From Algoriphagus ornithinivorans (GTDB lineage Bacteria; Bacteroidota; Bacteroidia; Cytophagales; Cyclobacteriaceae), in the NCBI RefSeq assembly GCF_900115305.1, contig NZ_FOVW01000008.1, forward strand, positions 62,001 through 126,000: DNA of 64,000 bases, written 5' to 3'. Below the pieces are notes generated by a model. That model saw only the letters and a list, made by a program, of their open reading frames with translations. It was not told the DNA's origin and made no database searches. Shown here one piece after another: positions 8,178-16,565 of this stretch (within the stretch, counting starts at the first letter, position 1; each line of letters begins with the position of its first letter). A program made the translations under genes and the position numbers.

Positions 8178-9275
8178 ATGAAAATAGGAGTTTTTATACT
8201 GGCATTGATACATGGAATAATTCATCTCTTGGGATTCTTCAAAGCATTCAAGCTTGCCGAAATTTCTCAATTGACCAAACCCATTTCCCAACCAATCGGA
8301 CTTCTGTGGCTGCTCTCCTTTTTCCTCTTTTTATTATTTGCCTCCGCCTTCTTTTCCTCAAAGCCTTGGGCCGGACATGTAGGAATAGCCGCCGTAATTC
8401 TTTCTCAAGTTCTCATCTTCATTTTCTGGAAAGATGCCAAATTCGGAAGTCTTCCTAATTTGATCCTACTACTTTTCGCCATTCAATCTTTAGCTGATAA
8501 TAACTGGAGAAGTATGATGGAAAAAGAAGTAAATACCCTAAATGAAGAAATCAATATCCCCAGCCAAAGACCCCTGGAGGAATTACCCCCGGCAGTTCAA
8601 AAATGGCTAAAAACCACAGGACTGAAAGAAAATCAGATAATCACTCAGGCAAGGATCAACCAGACCGCCAAGATGAAAATGGATCCCGATCAGGAAAACT
8701 GGAGGGAAGCCAATGCCTCACAATCCAGTAGCATTGAACCGCCTTCTTTTCACTGGGAGGTATCCATGAAGTTATTTCCAGGTTTATTCATTTCCGGAAG
8801 GGATAAATTTAAAAATGGCCAAGGAGAAATGCTGATCAAACTGAATAGAATACTTCCAATTGTCAATGCGAAGGGCCCCAAGATTGATGAAGGAAGTTTG
8901 CAGCGCTATTTAGGCGAGATGGTATGGATCCCGAGTTTAGCGAGGCATCCTTCAGTAGAATGGAAGGTCTTGGACGAAAGTACAGCTCAGGCTACATTAA
9001 CTATAGCTGGAACAAGTGGCTCAGGAATTTTTCACTTTGATCAAAAAGGGGATTTTATCCGCTTCGAGGCAGATCGATATTTCAAAAATGAGCCTGATTC
9101 CCAAAGATTCCCTTGGATTTTGGAAGTAGAAAAATACAGGGAGTTTCAAGAAATCAGAATTCCCAGCAATATGAAAGCAACTTGGAGATTAAAGGAAAAG
9201 GATTGGACTTGGCTTGAACTTCAGATAGACTCCGTGATCTATACTTTTGATAAACCAAGCCCAATCAATCAATAA
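8178..9275 (+). CDS. multi-helix membrane protein with large soluble domain (DUF6544-like)
   Basis: A 365-residue protein with about four N-terminal membrane helices (residues 1-110; HGIIHLLGFFKAF, LLWLLSFFLFLLFASAFF, VGIAAVILSQVLIFIFW and LPNLILLLFAIQSLA). After a short charged linker comes a soluble domain (about 120-365) beginning PPAVQKWLKTTGL and containing SFHWEVSMKLFPGLFISGRDKFKNG and GEMVWIPSLARHP. This arrangement resembles an uncharacterised family I associate with DUF6544/DUF6920; the assignment is from memory of motif style, not a search. The soluble domain looks beta-rich and could bind a lipid or hydrophobic ligand, but no function is proposed. Confidence 0.75.
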   Translation: MKIGVFILALIHGIIHLLGFFKAFKLAEISQLTKPISQPIGLLWLLSFFLFLLFASAFFSSKPWAGHVGIAAVILSQVLIFIFWKDAKFGSLPNLILLLFAIQSLADNNWRSMMEKEVNTLNEEINIPSQRPLEELPPAVQKWLKTTGLKENQIITQARINQTAKMKMDPDQENWREANASQSSSIEPPSFHWEVSMKLFPGLFISGRDKFKNGQGEMLIKLNRILPIVNAKGPKIDEGSLQRYLGEMVWIPSLARHPSVEWKVLDESTAQATLTIAGTSGSGIFHFDQKGDFIRFEADRYFKNEPDSQRFPWILEVEKYREFQEIRIPSNMKATWRLKEKDWTWLELQIDSVIYTFDKPSPINQ

Positions 9276-9277
9276 CT

Positions 9278-10525
9278 TTAATTAAAGAATTTTAAAACTT
9301 GAGTTGTTTCGAATTGCAACAACTTTGGAACTTCAATTAGTTGATTTCGAACATAATCATTGTAAGAATACGTTGATTCCACTGAAAGAATACTTTCAAG
9401 CTTCAATAGATTCAAATCGCTCATTACTGGATACTGGGTCTTCAATTCTTCGGATACTCTTAAGGTAAATTCTTCTTGATTCCCAAACACAAACCAACTT
9501 AGCACTTCATTAGGAAAGTTGGGATCATTCGATTTTCTAAAAGTTATGATCGAATAATCGGTGCCCGTAGGACTAGTAAACCTAAAATCATTGACGCCAT
9601 TTTTGGAAACCGAAATATCCTTTCCAAATGGCAAATTGATTTTTGAAGGGATAGAACCTACTTTAAAGAAAGAAATACTCCTGGAATTATCATTAGCCGT
9701 GAAAAGTGTCGTGTAAACTTTAAACTCATTTAAATACCCCAAGGCTAAATTTGATGAATTACTGTTAAATCCATAAGAGGAAGTTCCAATTAGATACCCA
9801 TTGACATATCTGTTTTGATTTTCCTCCATAGCAGTAATTGCATAGCTGAAAAATCCGGATGGCTTTGGAACAGTTATAGTTTTATCAAAATTTTTCATAG
9901 AGGAAAAATCCACCTGCTTCTGACCATCCTTACTTACATTCGATATAAAATCATATCGTGCTTGACCTTCCTGCCCAACACCTGACACAAAAATTCTTTC
10001 ATTTTCACCACGAAAAAGCATAGCAATATCAAGCTGATTACCATTGATATTCGTGGAAAGAGGGATTCTACCATTTTTCGAACTGGCAAAACCGCCTTTT
10101 GGAACATTAGGAAAATTGAGCGTAATTCTATGAAAACCATTGAAAGGCTCGTCAGGCCCTGAAAATGTTCCTAATGGCAATCCAATCGTATATGTTTTTC
10201 CGGTACTTACTGACAAATAGGTAAAGGCAGTTGTATTAACCTGACTCATAAAAGGAGAAGATTCTCTTAAGATATAAGTCAAATGGTAGTTTCTGTCAGT
10301 TAAATTTTCGAATTTTTCGAGCTTCCCATTTTCAAGTTTTCTGATGTCCAAAATTTCACCTTCCTTACTTTGAAGAATTGCCCATACTTCTCGGTTCTCA
10401 TTGATATATTGATCAAAAACTTTTAATTCAATGAGAGTTGGATCACCTGAATTTGCTGGATTTTCATTCTCTTGGCAGGAAATAAGGAAAAGTGTAGATA
10501 GAAGAATTAAGAATACTTTTTTCAT
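9278..10525 (-). CDS. lipoprotein of unknown function, paralogue of 11851-13122
   Basis: A 415-residue lipoprotein (MKKVFLILLSTLFLISCQEN, Cys17). It is not a recognised family. The C-terminal 60 residues, including YSYNDYVRNQLIEVPKLL, closely match the end of the gene at 11851 (YSYGQLIQNRLVSIPELK). The body is beta-rich with many Asn/Ser and resembles a carboxypeptidase-regulatory-like or beta-sandwich surface protein. Both paralogues carry the same promoter arrangement (TTAG-N20-TAGTTTTG). Its stop lies 2 bp from the convergent gene at 8178-9275. It is likely a surface or periplasmic protein. Confidence 0.8.
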   Translation of the reverse strand: MKKVFLILLSTLFLISCQENENPANSGDPTLIELKVFDQYINENREVWAILQSKEGEILDIRKLENGKLEKFENLTDRNYHLTYILRESSPFMSQVNTTAFTYLSVSTGKTYTIGLPLGTFSGPDEPFNGFHRITLNFPNVPKGGFASSKNGRIPLSTNINGNQLDIAMLFRGENERIFVSGVGQEGQARYDFISNVSKDGQKQVDFSSMKNFDKTITVPKPSGFFSYAITAMEENQNRYVNGYLIGTSSYGFNSNSSNLALGYLNEFKVYTTLFTANDNSRSISFFKVGSIPSKINLPFGKDISVSKNGVNDFRFTSPTGTDYSIITFRKSNDPNFPNEVLSWFVFGNQEEFTLRVSEELKTQYPVMSDLNLLKLESILSVESTYSYNDYVRNQLIEVPKLLQFETTQVLKFFN

Positions 10526-10550
10526 TTGAAATTATTTGAAAATATTTTTT

Positions 10551-10582
10551 CAAAACTAAAGATAAAAGTCGGAATGAACTAA
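10551..10582 (-). promoter_or_regulatory. candidate promoter of the 9278-10525 lipoprotein gene
   Basis: On the minus strand TAGTTTTG (10558-10551) fits the -7 consensus TAnnTTTG, with TTAG exactly 20 bp upstream (10582-10579; consensus TTTG). The same two boxes at the same spacing precede the paralogous gene (13155-13186). Confidence 0.5.
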
Positions 10583-10757
10583 GCCTGATTTAGATTTAAT
10601 TTTAAAAAATCAGTTGAAAAAAATGGGCTTTACATTTAAATGGGCTTCTTCATTTCATCTTGAAAAAAAGACTCTCACTTTCAAATTGAAAAAATGAAAT
10701 TTTTGGAGATTGGAGAAAATTCAGCGAAAATACCAAAGCATAAAACTTCAGCCAGAC

Positions 10758-11849
10758 ATGAGAACACTCATCCTTTCGTTATTCTTTTTATCAACAGGTA
10801 TTTTTTGTCAGGCACAAAAACTCCGGCTGTCAGTTGCAGGACTCAACCACGGGCATGTGGGTTGGGTACTTTCCTCTATGAATCGAGGGGACTATGAAAT
10901 AGTTGGGATAAGCGAGTCAAACAGGGAATTGGCGGAGAAGTACTCCAAGCAATATGGCTTCTCGATGAGTTTGGTATATGATGATTTGAATGAAATGCTG
11001 GAAAAAAGCCAACCTGAAGCAGTGGCTGCTTTTGGGGACACTTTTTCCCATTTAGCCATTGTAAATGCGGCTGCACCGAAAGGAATTCATGTGATGGTTG
11101 AAAAGCCTCTAGCTGTCAGTAAAGAGCATGCTTTGGAAATGAAGGAACTGGCTAATCAATATGGCATTCATATATTGACCAATTATGAAACGAGTTGGTA
11201 TCCCAGCAATCATGAAGCTAAAAGACTATTAGAGTCGGGTGAAATAGGCGATGTCAAAAAGGTAATTGTCAGAGATGGCCATCGAGGCCCGAAAAAAATT
11301 GGCGTTGGGCCGGAGTTTCTGGAATGGCTAACAGATCCAAAATTAAATGGTGGAGGTGCCTTGATGGATTTTGGGTGTTATGGTGCCAATTTAATGACTT
11401 GGTTAATGAATGGGGAAAGACCCATTTCAGTTACGGCAATCACTCAGCAACTGCAACCTGAAAATAACCCCAAAGTGGAGGATGATGCCACAATCATCGT
11501 AAATTATCCAACAGCTCAAGTGATCATTCAAGCTTCTTGGAATTGGCCAATAGGAAGAAAAGACATGGAAATTTACGGGGAAACTGGGGCTATTTTCGCA
11601 GATAATCGACATCAACTTCGAATCAGACTGGCAGAAGGCTATGATGGATTTGATGAACGCACATTTCAGCTACAGGAGTTACCAGCTCCCTACCCAGATC
11701 CATTTTTATTATTGAAAGCGGTAATCAGGGATGAAATTCAACTCCCTCCTTTTGATCTGTACTCTTTGGAGAATAACATGATCGTCATGGATATTTTGCA
11801 AGCCGCAAAAGAAAGCGCTGAAACAGGAAAGACTGTTTATTTTAAATAA
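10758..11849 (+). CDS. exported Gfo/Idh/MocA-family oxidoreductase
   Basis: A 363-residue NAD(P)-dependent sugar-type oxidoreductase with a Sec signal peptide (MRTLILSLFFLSTGIFCQAQ). An upstream ATG at 10710 exists, but starting there would bury the signal, so 10758 is preferred. The N-terminal Rossmann strand LRLSVAGLNHGHVGW replaces the usual GxGxxG with GLNHGH. The family EKP motif is present (VMVEKPLAVSKEHA), followed by NYETSWYPSNHEAKRLLESGEIGDVKKV and GGGALMDFGCYGANLMTWL. Exported members of this family oxidise sugars in several Bacteroidota. It stands alone between two divergent/convergent paralogous lipoprotein genes; substrate unknown. Confidence 0.88.
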   Translation: MRTLILSLFFLSTGIFCQAQKLRLSVAGLNHGHVGWVLSSMNRGDYEIVGISESNRELAEKYSKQYGFSMSLVYDDLNEMLEKSQPEAVAAFGDTFSHLAIVNAAAPKGIHVMVEKPLAVSKEHALEMKELANQYGIHILTNYETSWYPSNHEAKRLLESGEIGDVKKVIVRDGHRGPKKIGVGPEFLEWLTDPKLNGGGALMDFGCYGANLMTWLMNGERPISVTAITQQLQPENNPKVEDDATIIVNYPTAQVIIQASWNWPIGRKDMEIYGETGAIFADNRHQLRIRLAEGYDGFDERTFQLQELPAPYPDPFLLLKAVIRDEIQLPPFDLYSLENNMIVMDILQAAKESAETGKTVYFK

Positions 11850-11850
11850 A

Positions 11851-13122
11851 TCAAAATACTTTCAACATAGAACTTGTCTTCTCTTGCTTTAATTCAGGTA
11901 TACTCACTAACCTATTTTGTATTAGTTGACCGTAAGAATATCCTCTTTCAAAAACTTCTAGGCTTTCTGGTTTCCAGGTAAAAAGCTGGTCTAAAAACGA
12001 ATATTTATCAAGTAACTCTTGAGGGTATTTCAGTTTAAAACCTGATGACTCACCATATATAAAAGCCTTTGAGGACTGATAAGGAGGAGTATTTGAATGT
12101 ACGGGAATATTATACTTTATAACCCAATCAGTAACCTTAGACCCTTTGACAAAACTAAAATCTCCAATAGAATGATTGGTTACCTCAATTTGATTTTCAA
12201 TGGGAAGGGGTATGCGATCACCAGCCTTTAGCTGCCCAGAAAAATATTTAAGGATAGATGGATTGATTTTACTTCGTGTGACAAGATGGACTTGGTACAG
12301 TTCTTCACTTGATGGAAAATACAAGTTCATTTCCTGTAATTGATTCATTGGGTTTGCATTGGCCGCAGAATACAAAAAACCCTTTCTGTAGATTTGATTT
12401 TCGTAAGGAATAGCCTGATGAACAGTGAATCCTTTAATTTCATCATCACTATTTAATTCAGTCGATGCGAGGTATGAAATCTCCTCAATCTCATTCAAAT
12501 CAGAGAAATTTACCTCTAAACTGGAACTGGCATTTCGAAGATCGAGCATCATTTGCTTTCTAACTCCCAAAGCATTTTCAGCAATTATCAAATAGTTTTG
12601 CTCAGAATTGAATTTTGGAACTTTTATCTCCAAAAAATTATCTGAGTTATTAATAAGCGTATTGAAAATTGAGGAAGTCCAACCAGAGCTATGGCTAATA
12701 TTTGCCCAACCTCCAGCTTCAGGAAAATTAACTTTCACCAACACCTGGGAGCTATAATCAGGTCCAATGATTGCCTTAGGCTTTAAACCAAATATCAAAT
12801 CATTATCAGGCTTTACATCAGTGTACGTTTCACTATTGATGATTTCAAAACCATTGAAATCAATAATTTTAAATAAAGTAACATGATATCGTTGGCTATT
12901 GTCAAGAGAGAAAGTCAATTTGGAATTACTTTCAAAACTTTTGAAATCAACTACCTCTCCGTCGGTTGAATTGATCAAAGCATAAGGCTTCATGTTGGGC
13001 TGAAGAGCACCGGGAGCTATAGATACCGAGAAATCTTCTAAAATAATGGAGGGAGTTTCGTCAGGGACGCAAGACAACAAAAGAAGAGACAACAAACTCA
13101 AAAAATATAATTTTCTGATCAT
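11851..13122 (-). CDS. lipoprotein of unknown function, paralogue of 9278-10525
   Basis: A 423-residue lipoprotein; the ATG at 13122 (MIRKLYFLSLLSLLLLSCVPDE, Cys18) is chosen because the longer frame from 13176 would hide the signal peptide. It shares its C-terminal motif, overall length and lipoprotein layout with the gene at 9278-10525 and has the same promoter boxes. The body has repeated beta-type stretches with Asp/Asn/Ser and a GWANISHSSGWTSS segment. The family is not recognised. The stop codon lies 1 bp beyond the convergent oxidoreductase gene. Confidence 0.8.
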   Translation of the reverse strand: MIRKLYFLSLLSLLLLSCVPDETPSIILEDFSVSIAPGALQPNMKPYALINSTDGEVVDFKSFESNSKLTFSLDNSQRYHVTLFKIIDFNGFEIINSETYTDVKPDNDLIFGLKPKAIIGPDYSSQVLVKVNFPEAGGWANISHSSGWTSSIFNTLINNSDNFLEIKVPKFNSEQNYLIIAENALGVRKQMMLDLRNASSSLEVNFSDLNEIEEISYLASTELNSDDEIKGFTVHQAIPYENQIYRKGFLYSAANANPMNQLQEMNLYFPSSEELYQVHLVTRSKINPSILKYFSGQLKAGDRIPLPIENQIEVTNHSIGDFSFVKGSKVTDWVIKYNIPVHSNTPPYQSSKAFIYGESSGFKLKYPQELLDKYSFLDQLFTWKPESLEVFERGYSYGQLIQNRLVSIPELKQEKTSSMLKVF

Positions 13123-13154
13123 GACAATGTTAAAATAAAATTGGAATAATGCTA

Positions 13155-13186
13155 CAAAACTAAATAATCCTGACAATTATAACTAA
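13155..13186 (-). promoter_or_regulatory. candidate promoter of the 11851-13122 lipoprotein gene
   Basis: TAGTTTTG (13162-13155, minus strand) with TTAG 20 bp upstream (13186-13183), the same pair as at 10551-10582. The box ends 33 bp from the start codon (26 bp in the paralogue). Confidence 0.5.
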
Positions 13187-13347
13187 TGAAAACAACTCAA
13201 TAGAATTAAGTTTTGAAAATCCAGTATTCTATTCCATTAAAATTAAGTGAAGATGAATTCATGAAATTTTATCCTGATTTTTAACTTAAAACAAACTATA
13301 TTATAGCTAGTCTTTTACAAATTCATCCAATTCAAAATACCAATCCT

Positions 13348-13719
13348 ATGAAACTCGGAGCTTTTTCTATCAGTCTTTCAGTCAAAGATCTTCAAGCCTC
13401 TAAAGCCTTTTATGAAAAACTCGGTTTTTCAGTTTTCGGGGGATCAGAGGAAATGAACTATCTCATCATGAAAAATGAACAAACGCTAATTGGGCTTTTT
13501 CATGAAATGTTTGAGAAAAATATCCTCACTTTCAACCCAGGTTGGGACCAGGATGCAAAACTTGTCCCTGGATATGATGATGTTCGAAAAATTCAATCTG
13601 AGCTAAAATCCCAAGGAATCACCTTAGCACAAGAGGCTGACCCAAATGGCGAAGGACCAGGAAGTATTTTGTTTTTTGATCCGGATGGAAATGGAATCTT
13701 GATTGATCAACATATCTAG
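13348..13719 (+). CDS. VOC (glyoxalase/bleomycin-resistance) family protein
   Basis: A 123-residue cytoplasmic protein with the paired beta-alpha-beta-beta-beta modules of the vicinal-oxygen-chelate fold: FSISLSVKDLQASKAFYEKLGFSVFGG in the first half and GSILFFDPDGNGILIDQH in the second. VOC members include metal-dependent isomerases, dioxygenases and binding proteins; this sequence does not say which. It is followed after 6 bp by the aspartyl-protease-like gene, in apparent operon with it and the oxidoreductase at 14880. Confidence 0.88.
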   Translation: MKLGAFSISLSVKDLQASKAFYEKLGFSVFGGSEEMNYLIMKNEQTLIGLFHEMFEKNILTFNPGWDQDAKLVPGYDDVRKIQSELKSQGITLAQEADPNGEGPGSILFFDPDGNGILIDQHI

Positions 13720-13725
13720 AAAAGC

Positions 13726-14880
13726 ATGAAAAGAAGAAGTACCGTTTTTTTGGCTCTCTTTTTTTTCCCCTTTTATGAGATATCTCTTGCGAATTCCTTC
13801 AATGACAGCATTTTTTCAGCACCCTTTCACATGGATGCGCGACTATTGGTATTTAAAGGGAAAATGAATGGCAGAGAGGTAAATTTCGCATTTGACACTG
13901 GAGCTGCACAGGGTCTAGCCGGAAGTAACATTCAGGAGAAGGGAGCTATTTCCAAAAAAGGAAAAAAACTCACAATGCAGGATGCAAATAAAAACAAAAA
14001 AAAGGTTAGAACGGCCATCACTGAAATAGTAGAACTGGGCCCTGTTGAAATTCGAAATGTGAGTAGCCTTTTAGTTGATATGCCTTATCTAGTTTGCCAT
14101 GACTTCTACCTTTTGGGTTCGAATTTGATTAGACAATTAAACTGGCAAATAGATTTCGAAAACAAGATGATTTATGCATCCAAGTTGCCCTTTCCGGTGG
14201 ATGAGAGCTGGCAAAGCTTTGATGTAATTTACAGGAATAACAGGCCCTACCTTGATTTCAGTTTTGATAGTCTTGAATATCAAAACATCCTCGTTGACTT
14301 TGGTTTCGCAGGCACTGTGGATCTTGACAACAAAAAAAGTATTGTTCAGGACTTTTTGAAACAAAAGAACATCGAAGCTAAAGACAATCCTAGTATCAGC
14401 ATGAGTATTGGTGCGATCAGCCAACAAATTGCACCTGCATTTACCATAATCATAGATAGCTTAAAGATAGGTAATCATGTGTATACCCAAATTCCCCTCA
14501 ATTTTGAATATCCAACTACAGAAAAAATAGGTGTTTCATTTTTCTCGACATTAACTTCCCAAACTGTCATCAACAATTCCGAATCTACTTATTACCTAAA
14601 ATTAAAAAATGAAACTCCTTCATTTCGAGACCCTAATCATCTTAGTTTCAGTTTTGAAAAAGGAAAGTTTCTTATTTCCGGAAAGTCTATTGGGCTTAGT
14701 CCAGAAGATGCCTTGGTAGAAATCGGGGAAGAGGTAGCATTGGTCAATGGAATTTCGTCCTTGGATTTTGAAGATAATTGTCAGTTCATCAGATGGTATT
14801 ATGGGCTCAATTTTGACCAAGTCACCATCACCAAACTAAACGGTCAAGAAGTAATTTTTACCAGGATTCCATTAAACTAA
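13726..14880 (+). CDS. exported aspartyl-protease-like protein with PDZ-like end
   Basis: A 384-residue protein with a Sec signal peptide (about residues 1-22, before NSFNDS). The first lobe carries the retropepsin/pepsin-type active-site motif in VNFAFDTGAAQGLAGS (Asp-Thr-Gly-Ala). The corresponding motif in the second lobe reads ILVDFGFAGTVDL, with DFG in place of DTG, so catalytic competence is uncertain. The last 80 residues (FSFEKGKFLISGKSIGLSPEDALVEIGEEVALVNGIS) look like a degenerate PDZ domain, as in Bacteroidota periplasmic aspartyl-protease-family proteins. Its stop overlaps the next gene's ATG by one base (TAATG). Confidence 0.82.
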   Translation: MKRRSTVFLALFFFPFYEISLANSFNDSIFSAPFHMDARLLVFKGKMNGREVNFAFDTGAAQGLAGSNIQEKGAISKKGKKLTMQDANKNKKKVRTAITEIVELGPVEIRNVSSLLVDMPYLVCHDFYLLGSNLIRQLNWQIDFENKMIYASKLPFPVDESWQSFDVIYRNNRPYLDFSFDSLEYQNILVDFGFAGTVDLDNKKSIVQDFLKQKNIEAKDNPSISMSIGAISQQIAPAFTIIIDSLKIGNHVYTQIPLNFEYPTTEKIGVSFFSTLTSQTVINNSESTYYLKLKNETPSFRDPNHLSFSFEKGKFLISGKSIGLSPEDALVEIGEEVALVNGISSLDFEDNCQFIRWYYGLNFDQVTITKLNGQEVIFTRIPLN

Positions 14881-15860
14881 TGAAAGCAGCTGTCAGATAT
14901 GAATACTGTTCGCCTTCCGAGTTGAAAATCGCAGAACTCCCCGAACCCGAACCTCAACCAAAGGAAATCCAAGTAAAGGTGATGACTTGTACAGTAAACC
15001 GAACAGATATGGCGGTTTTAACGGGTTGGCCCTGGATCATGAGGCTTTTTGTCGGCTATCCTAAACCCAAGGGAGCCACCCCGGGGACTGACTTTGTGGG
15101 TGAAATCACTCAAATAGGATCCGAAGTAAAAGAATACGCTGTTGGAGATAGAGTTTGGGGTTTTATAGACAATGGATGTGGAAGTCATGGAGAATACTTT
15201 TGTACTTCTTCCTTCGAAAACCTACGAAAAGTATCCAAAAATATAGATCCAATTCAAGCAGGTGCCTCTATTGAAGGTGTGCACTATGCTTATAACTTTC
15301 TCAATAAAATCAATTTGAAAGAAGGTGATCAGGTTTTGGTAATTGGTGGGACCGGTGCAATAGGATCAGCTACCATTCAAATTTTAAAGTCCCGAAATAT
15401 CCATGTAACTGCAGTAAGCCTAGGAAATGTAGAAAAAGTGGCTCAATTAGGAGCCGATCAAGTGATTGATGGACTAATAGATGACTTTACAGGAATCAAG
15501 CAACAATTCGATGCCGTACTCGATGCCGTAGGAAAAAGCCGTTTTAAAATTTGTAAGCCCTTACTTAAAAAAAACGGCACTTACCTTTCTTCTGAATTGG
15601 GACACAATTGGGAGAACCCATTTTTATCTTTGTCAACCTCATTTTTTTCTAGGAAAAAAGTCAAATTCCCCATCCCTCTCAACGTGAATAAAAGCTTAAT
15701 TCAAATTGAAGAGCTTTTACTTGAAGGCAAATTCAAGCCTTTGATTGATCGTGTAGTCAGTCTCGAACAACTTCCAGAAGCCTATACTTATGTGGGTTCC
15801 GGGAAAAAGTTGGGGAACGTGGTTCTTTCCTATTTGAATAAGGGTTTTGGTCTCCAATAA
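14880..15860 (+). CDS. zinc-free MDR oxidoreductase, quinone-oxidoreductase-like
   Basis: A 326-residue NAD(P)H-dependent medium-chain dehydrogenase/reductase. It begins MKAAVRYEYCSPSELKIAELPEPEP and contains the GroES-like domain with TPGTDFVGEITQIGSEVKEYAVGDRVWGF, then the Rossmann fold LVIGGTGAIGSATIQILKSRNIHVTAV and ADQVIDG. The structural and catalytic zinc ligands of alcohol dehydrogenases are absent, as in the quinone oxidoreductase/enoyl reductase branch. It overlaps the aspartyl-protease-like gene by one base and is probably cotranscribed. The reaction is probably reduction of an enone or quinone; substrate unknown. Confidence 0.88.
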   Translation: MKAAVRYEYCSPSELKIAELPEPEPQPKEIQVKVMTCTVNRTDMAVLTGWPWIMRLFVGYPKPKGATPGTDFVGEITQIGSEVKEYAVGDRVWGFIDNGCGSHGEYFCTSSFENLRKVSKNIDPIQAGASIEGVHYAYNFLNKINLKEGDQVLVIGGTGAIGSATIQILKSRNIHVTAVSLGNVEKVAQLGADQVIDGLIDDFTGIKQQFDAVLDAVGKSRFKICKPLLKKNGTYLSSELGHNWENPFLSLSTSFFSRKKVKFPIPLNVNKSLIQIEELLLEGKFKPLIDRVVSLEQLPEAYTYVGSGKKLGNVVLSYLNKGFGLQ

Positions 15861-15977
15861 CCTTCCTAATCATTGATATTTATCAGTTTGTTCGCTGACA
15901 TTCGTCATGAGTGTTTTGAAGAAATTATTGGAGATTTAAGTGTTAAATAAATGATCCACCAGTAAACAACAGAAACC

Positions 15978-16421
15978 ATGGGCGCACTAACTAAAGACAG
16001 AGGTTTTTGGCCAAAAATGGTTCAAGACTTCTTCGGGGCTGAAGACCCCTTCCATATGAACAATAAGTTTTGGTTTACAGATAAATCTGTGGAGGTTCCA
16101 TCTGCTAACGTCATCGAAAGTGAAAAGGAATTTAAGCTAGAGTTGTCAGCACCTGGATTTGATAAAAAGGACTTCAAAATCGAAGTCGAAGAGGGAATTC
16201 TTAACATATCAGCCGAAAAAGAGATGAAAATGGAGGAAGAAAAAGAGAACTATCGTAAGAGAGAATTCTCCTACTCCAGCATCCATAGGGCCTTTGCCCT
16301 TCCGGAAAATGTAAAAGATGAACAAATCGATGCCAAGTACGAAAAGGGGATTTTGAAAATAGTCCTACCCAAAGTAAAATCAGTTGAAAATAAACCCAAA
16401 AAAGCGATCGAAGTCGGCTAA
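15978..16421 (+). CDS. Hsp20/alpha-crystallin small heat-shock protein
   Basis: A 147-residue cytoplasmic holdase chaperone. The alpha-crystallin domain spans about residues 38-135: SANVIESEKEFKLELSAPGFDKKDFKIEVEEGILNISAEKE, then a Glu/Lys-rich loop, YRKREFSYSSIHRAFALPENV and the conserved AKYEKGILKIVLPK. The short C-terminal tail has Lys/Pro residues but no clear I-x-I motif. It is monocistronic, with a strong intrinsic terminator about 50 bp after its stop. No CIRCE-like inverted repeat is visible upstream. Confidence 0.94.
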   Translation: MGALTKDRGFWPKMVQDFFGAEDPFHMNNKFWFTDKSVEVPSANVIESEKEFKLELSAPGFDKKDFKIEVEEGILNISAEKEMKMEEEKENYRKREFSYSSIHRAFALPENVKDEQIDAKYEKGILKIVLPKVKSVENKPKKAIEVG

Positions 16422-16473
16422 ACAGGCTTCAGATTACATCAGGATTATTTTTTAGTAATTGGTTTGAATTGGG

Positions 16474-16500
16474 ACCCCGACCTTCTGGTCGGGGTTTTAT
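16474..16500 (+). terminator. intrinsic terminator of the hsp20 gene
   Basis: ACCCCGACC (16474-16482) and GGTCGGGGT (16487-16495) form a perfect 9-bp stem with a TTCT loop, followed by TTTA and more Ts. It separates hsp20 from the acylase gene and makes the upstream acylase start codons implausible. Confidence 0.9.
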
Positions 16501-16565
16501 TTTTTATGTCAATGGTATTGCCTATCTGCCTAGAAATTGAAAAATTACAGAAAGCCCCATATTTC

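Noticed and set aside
16464-16565. Upstream extension of the acylase gene
   Set aside because: The extra codons overlap the hsp20 terminator and hide the lipoprotein signal that begins at 16566.
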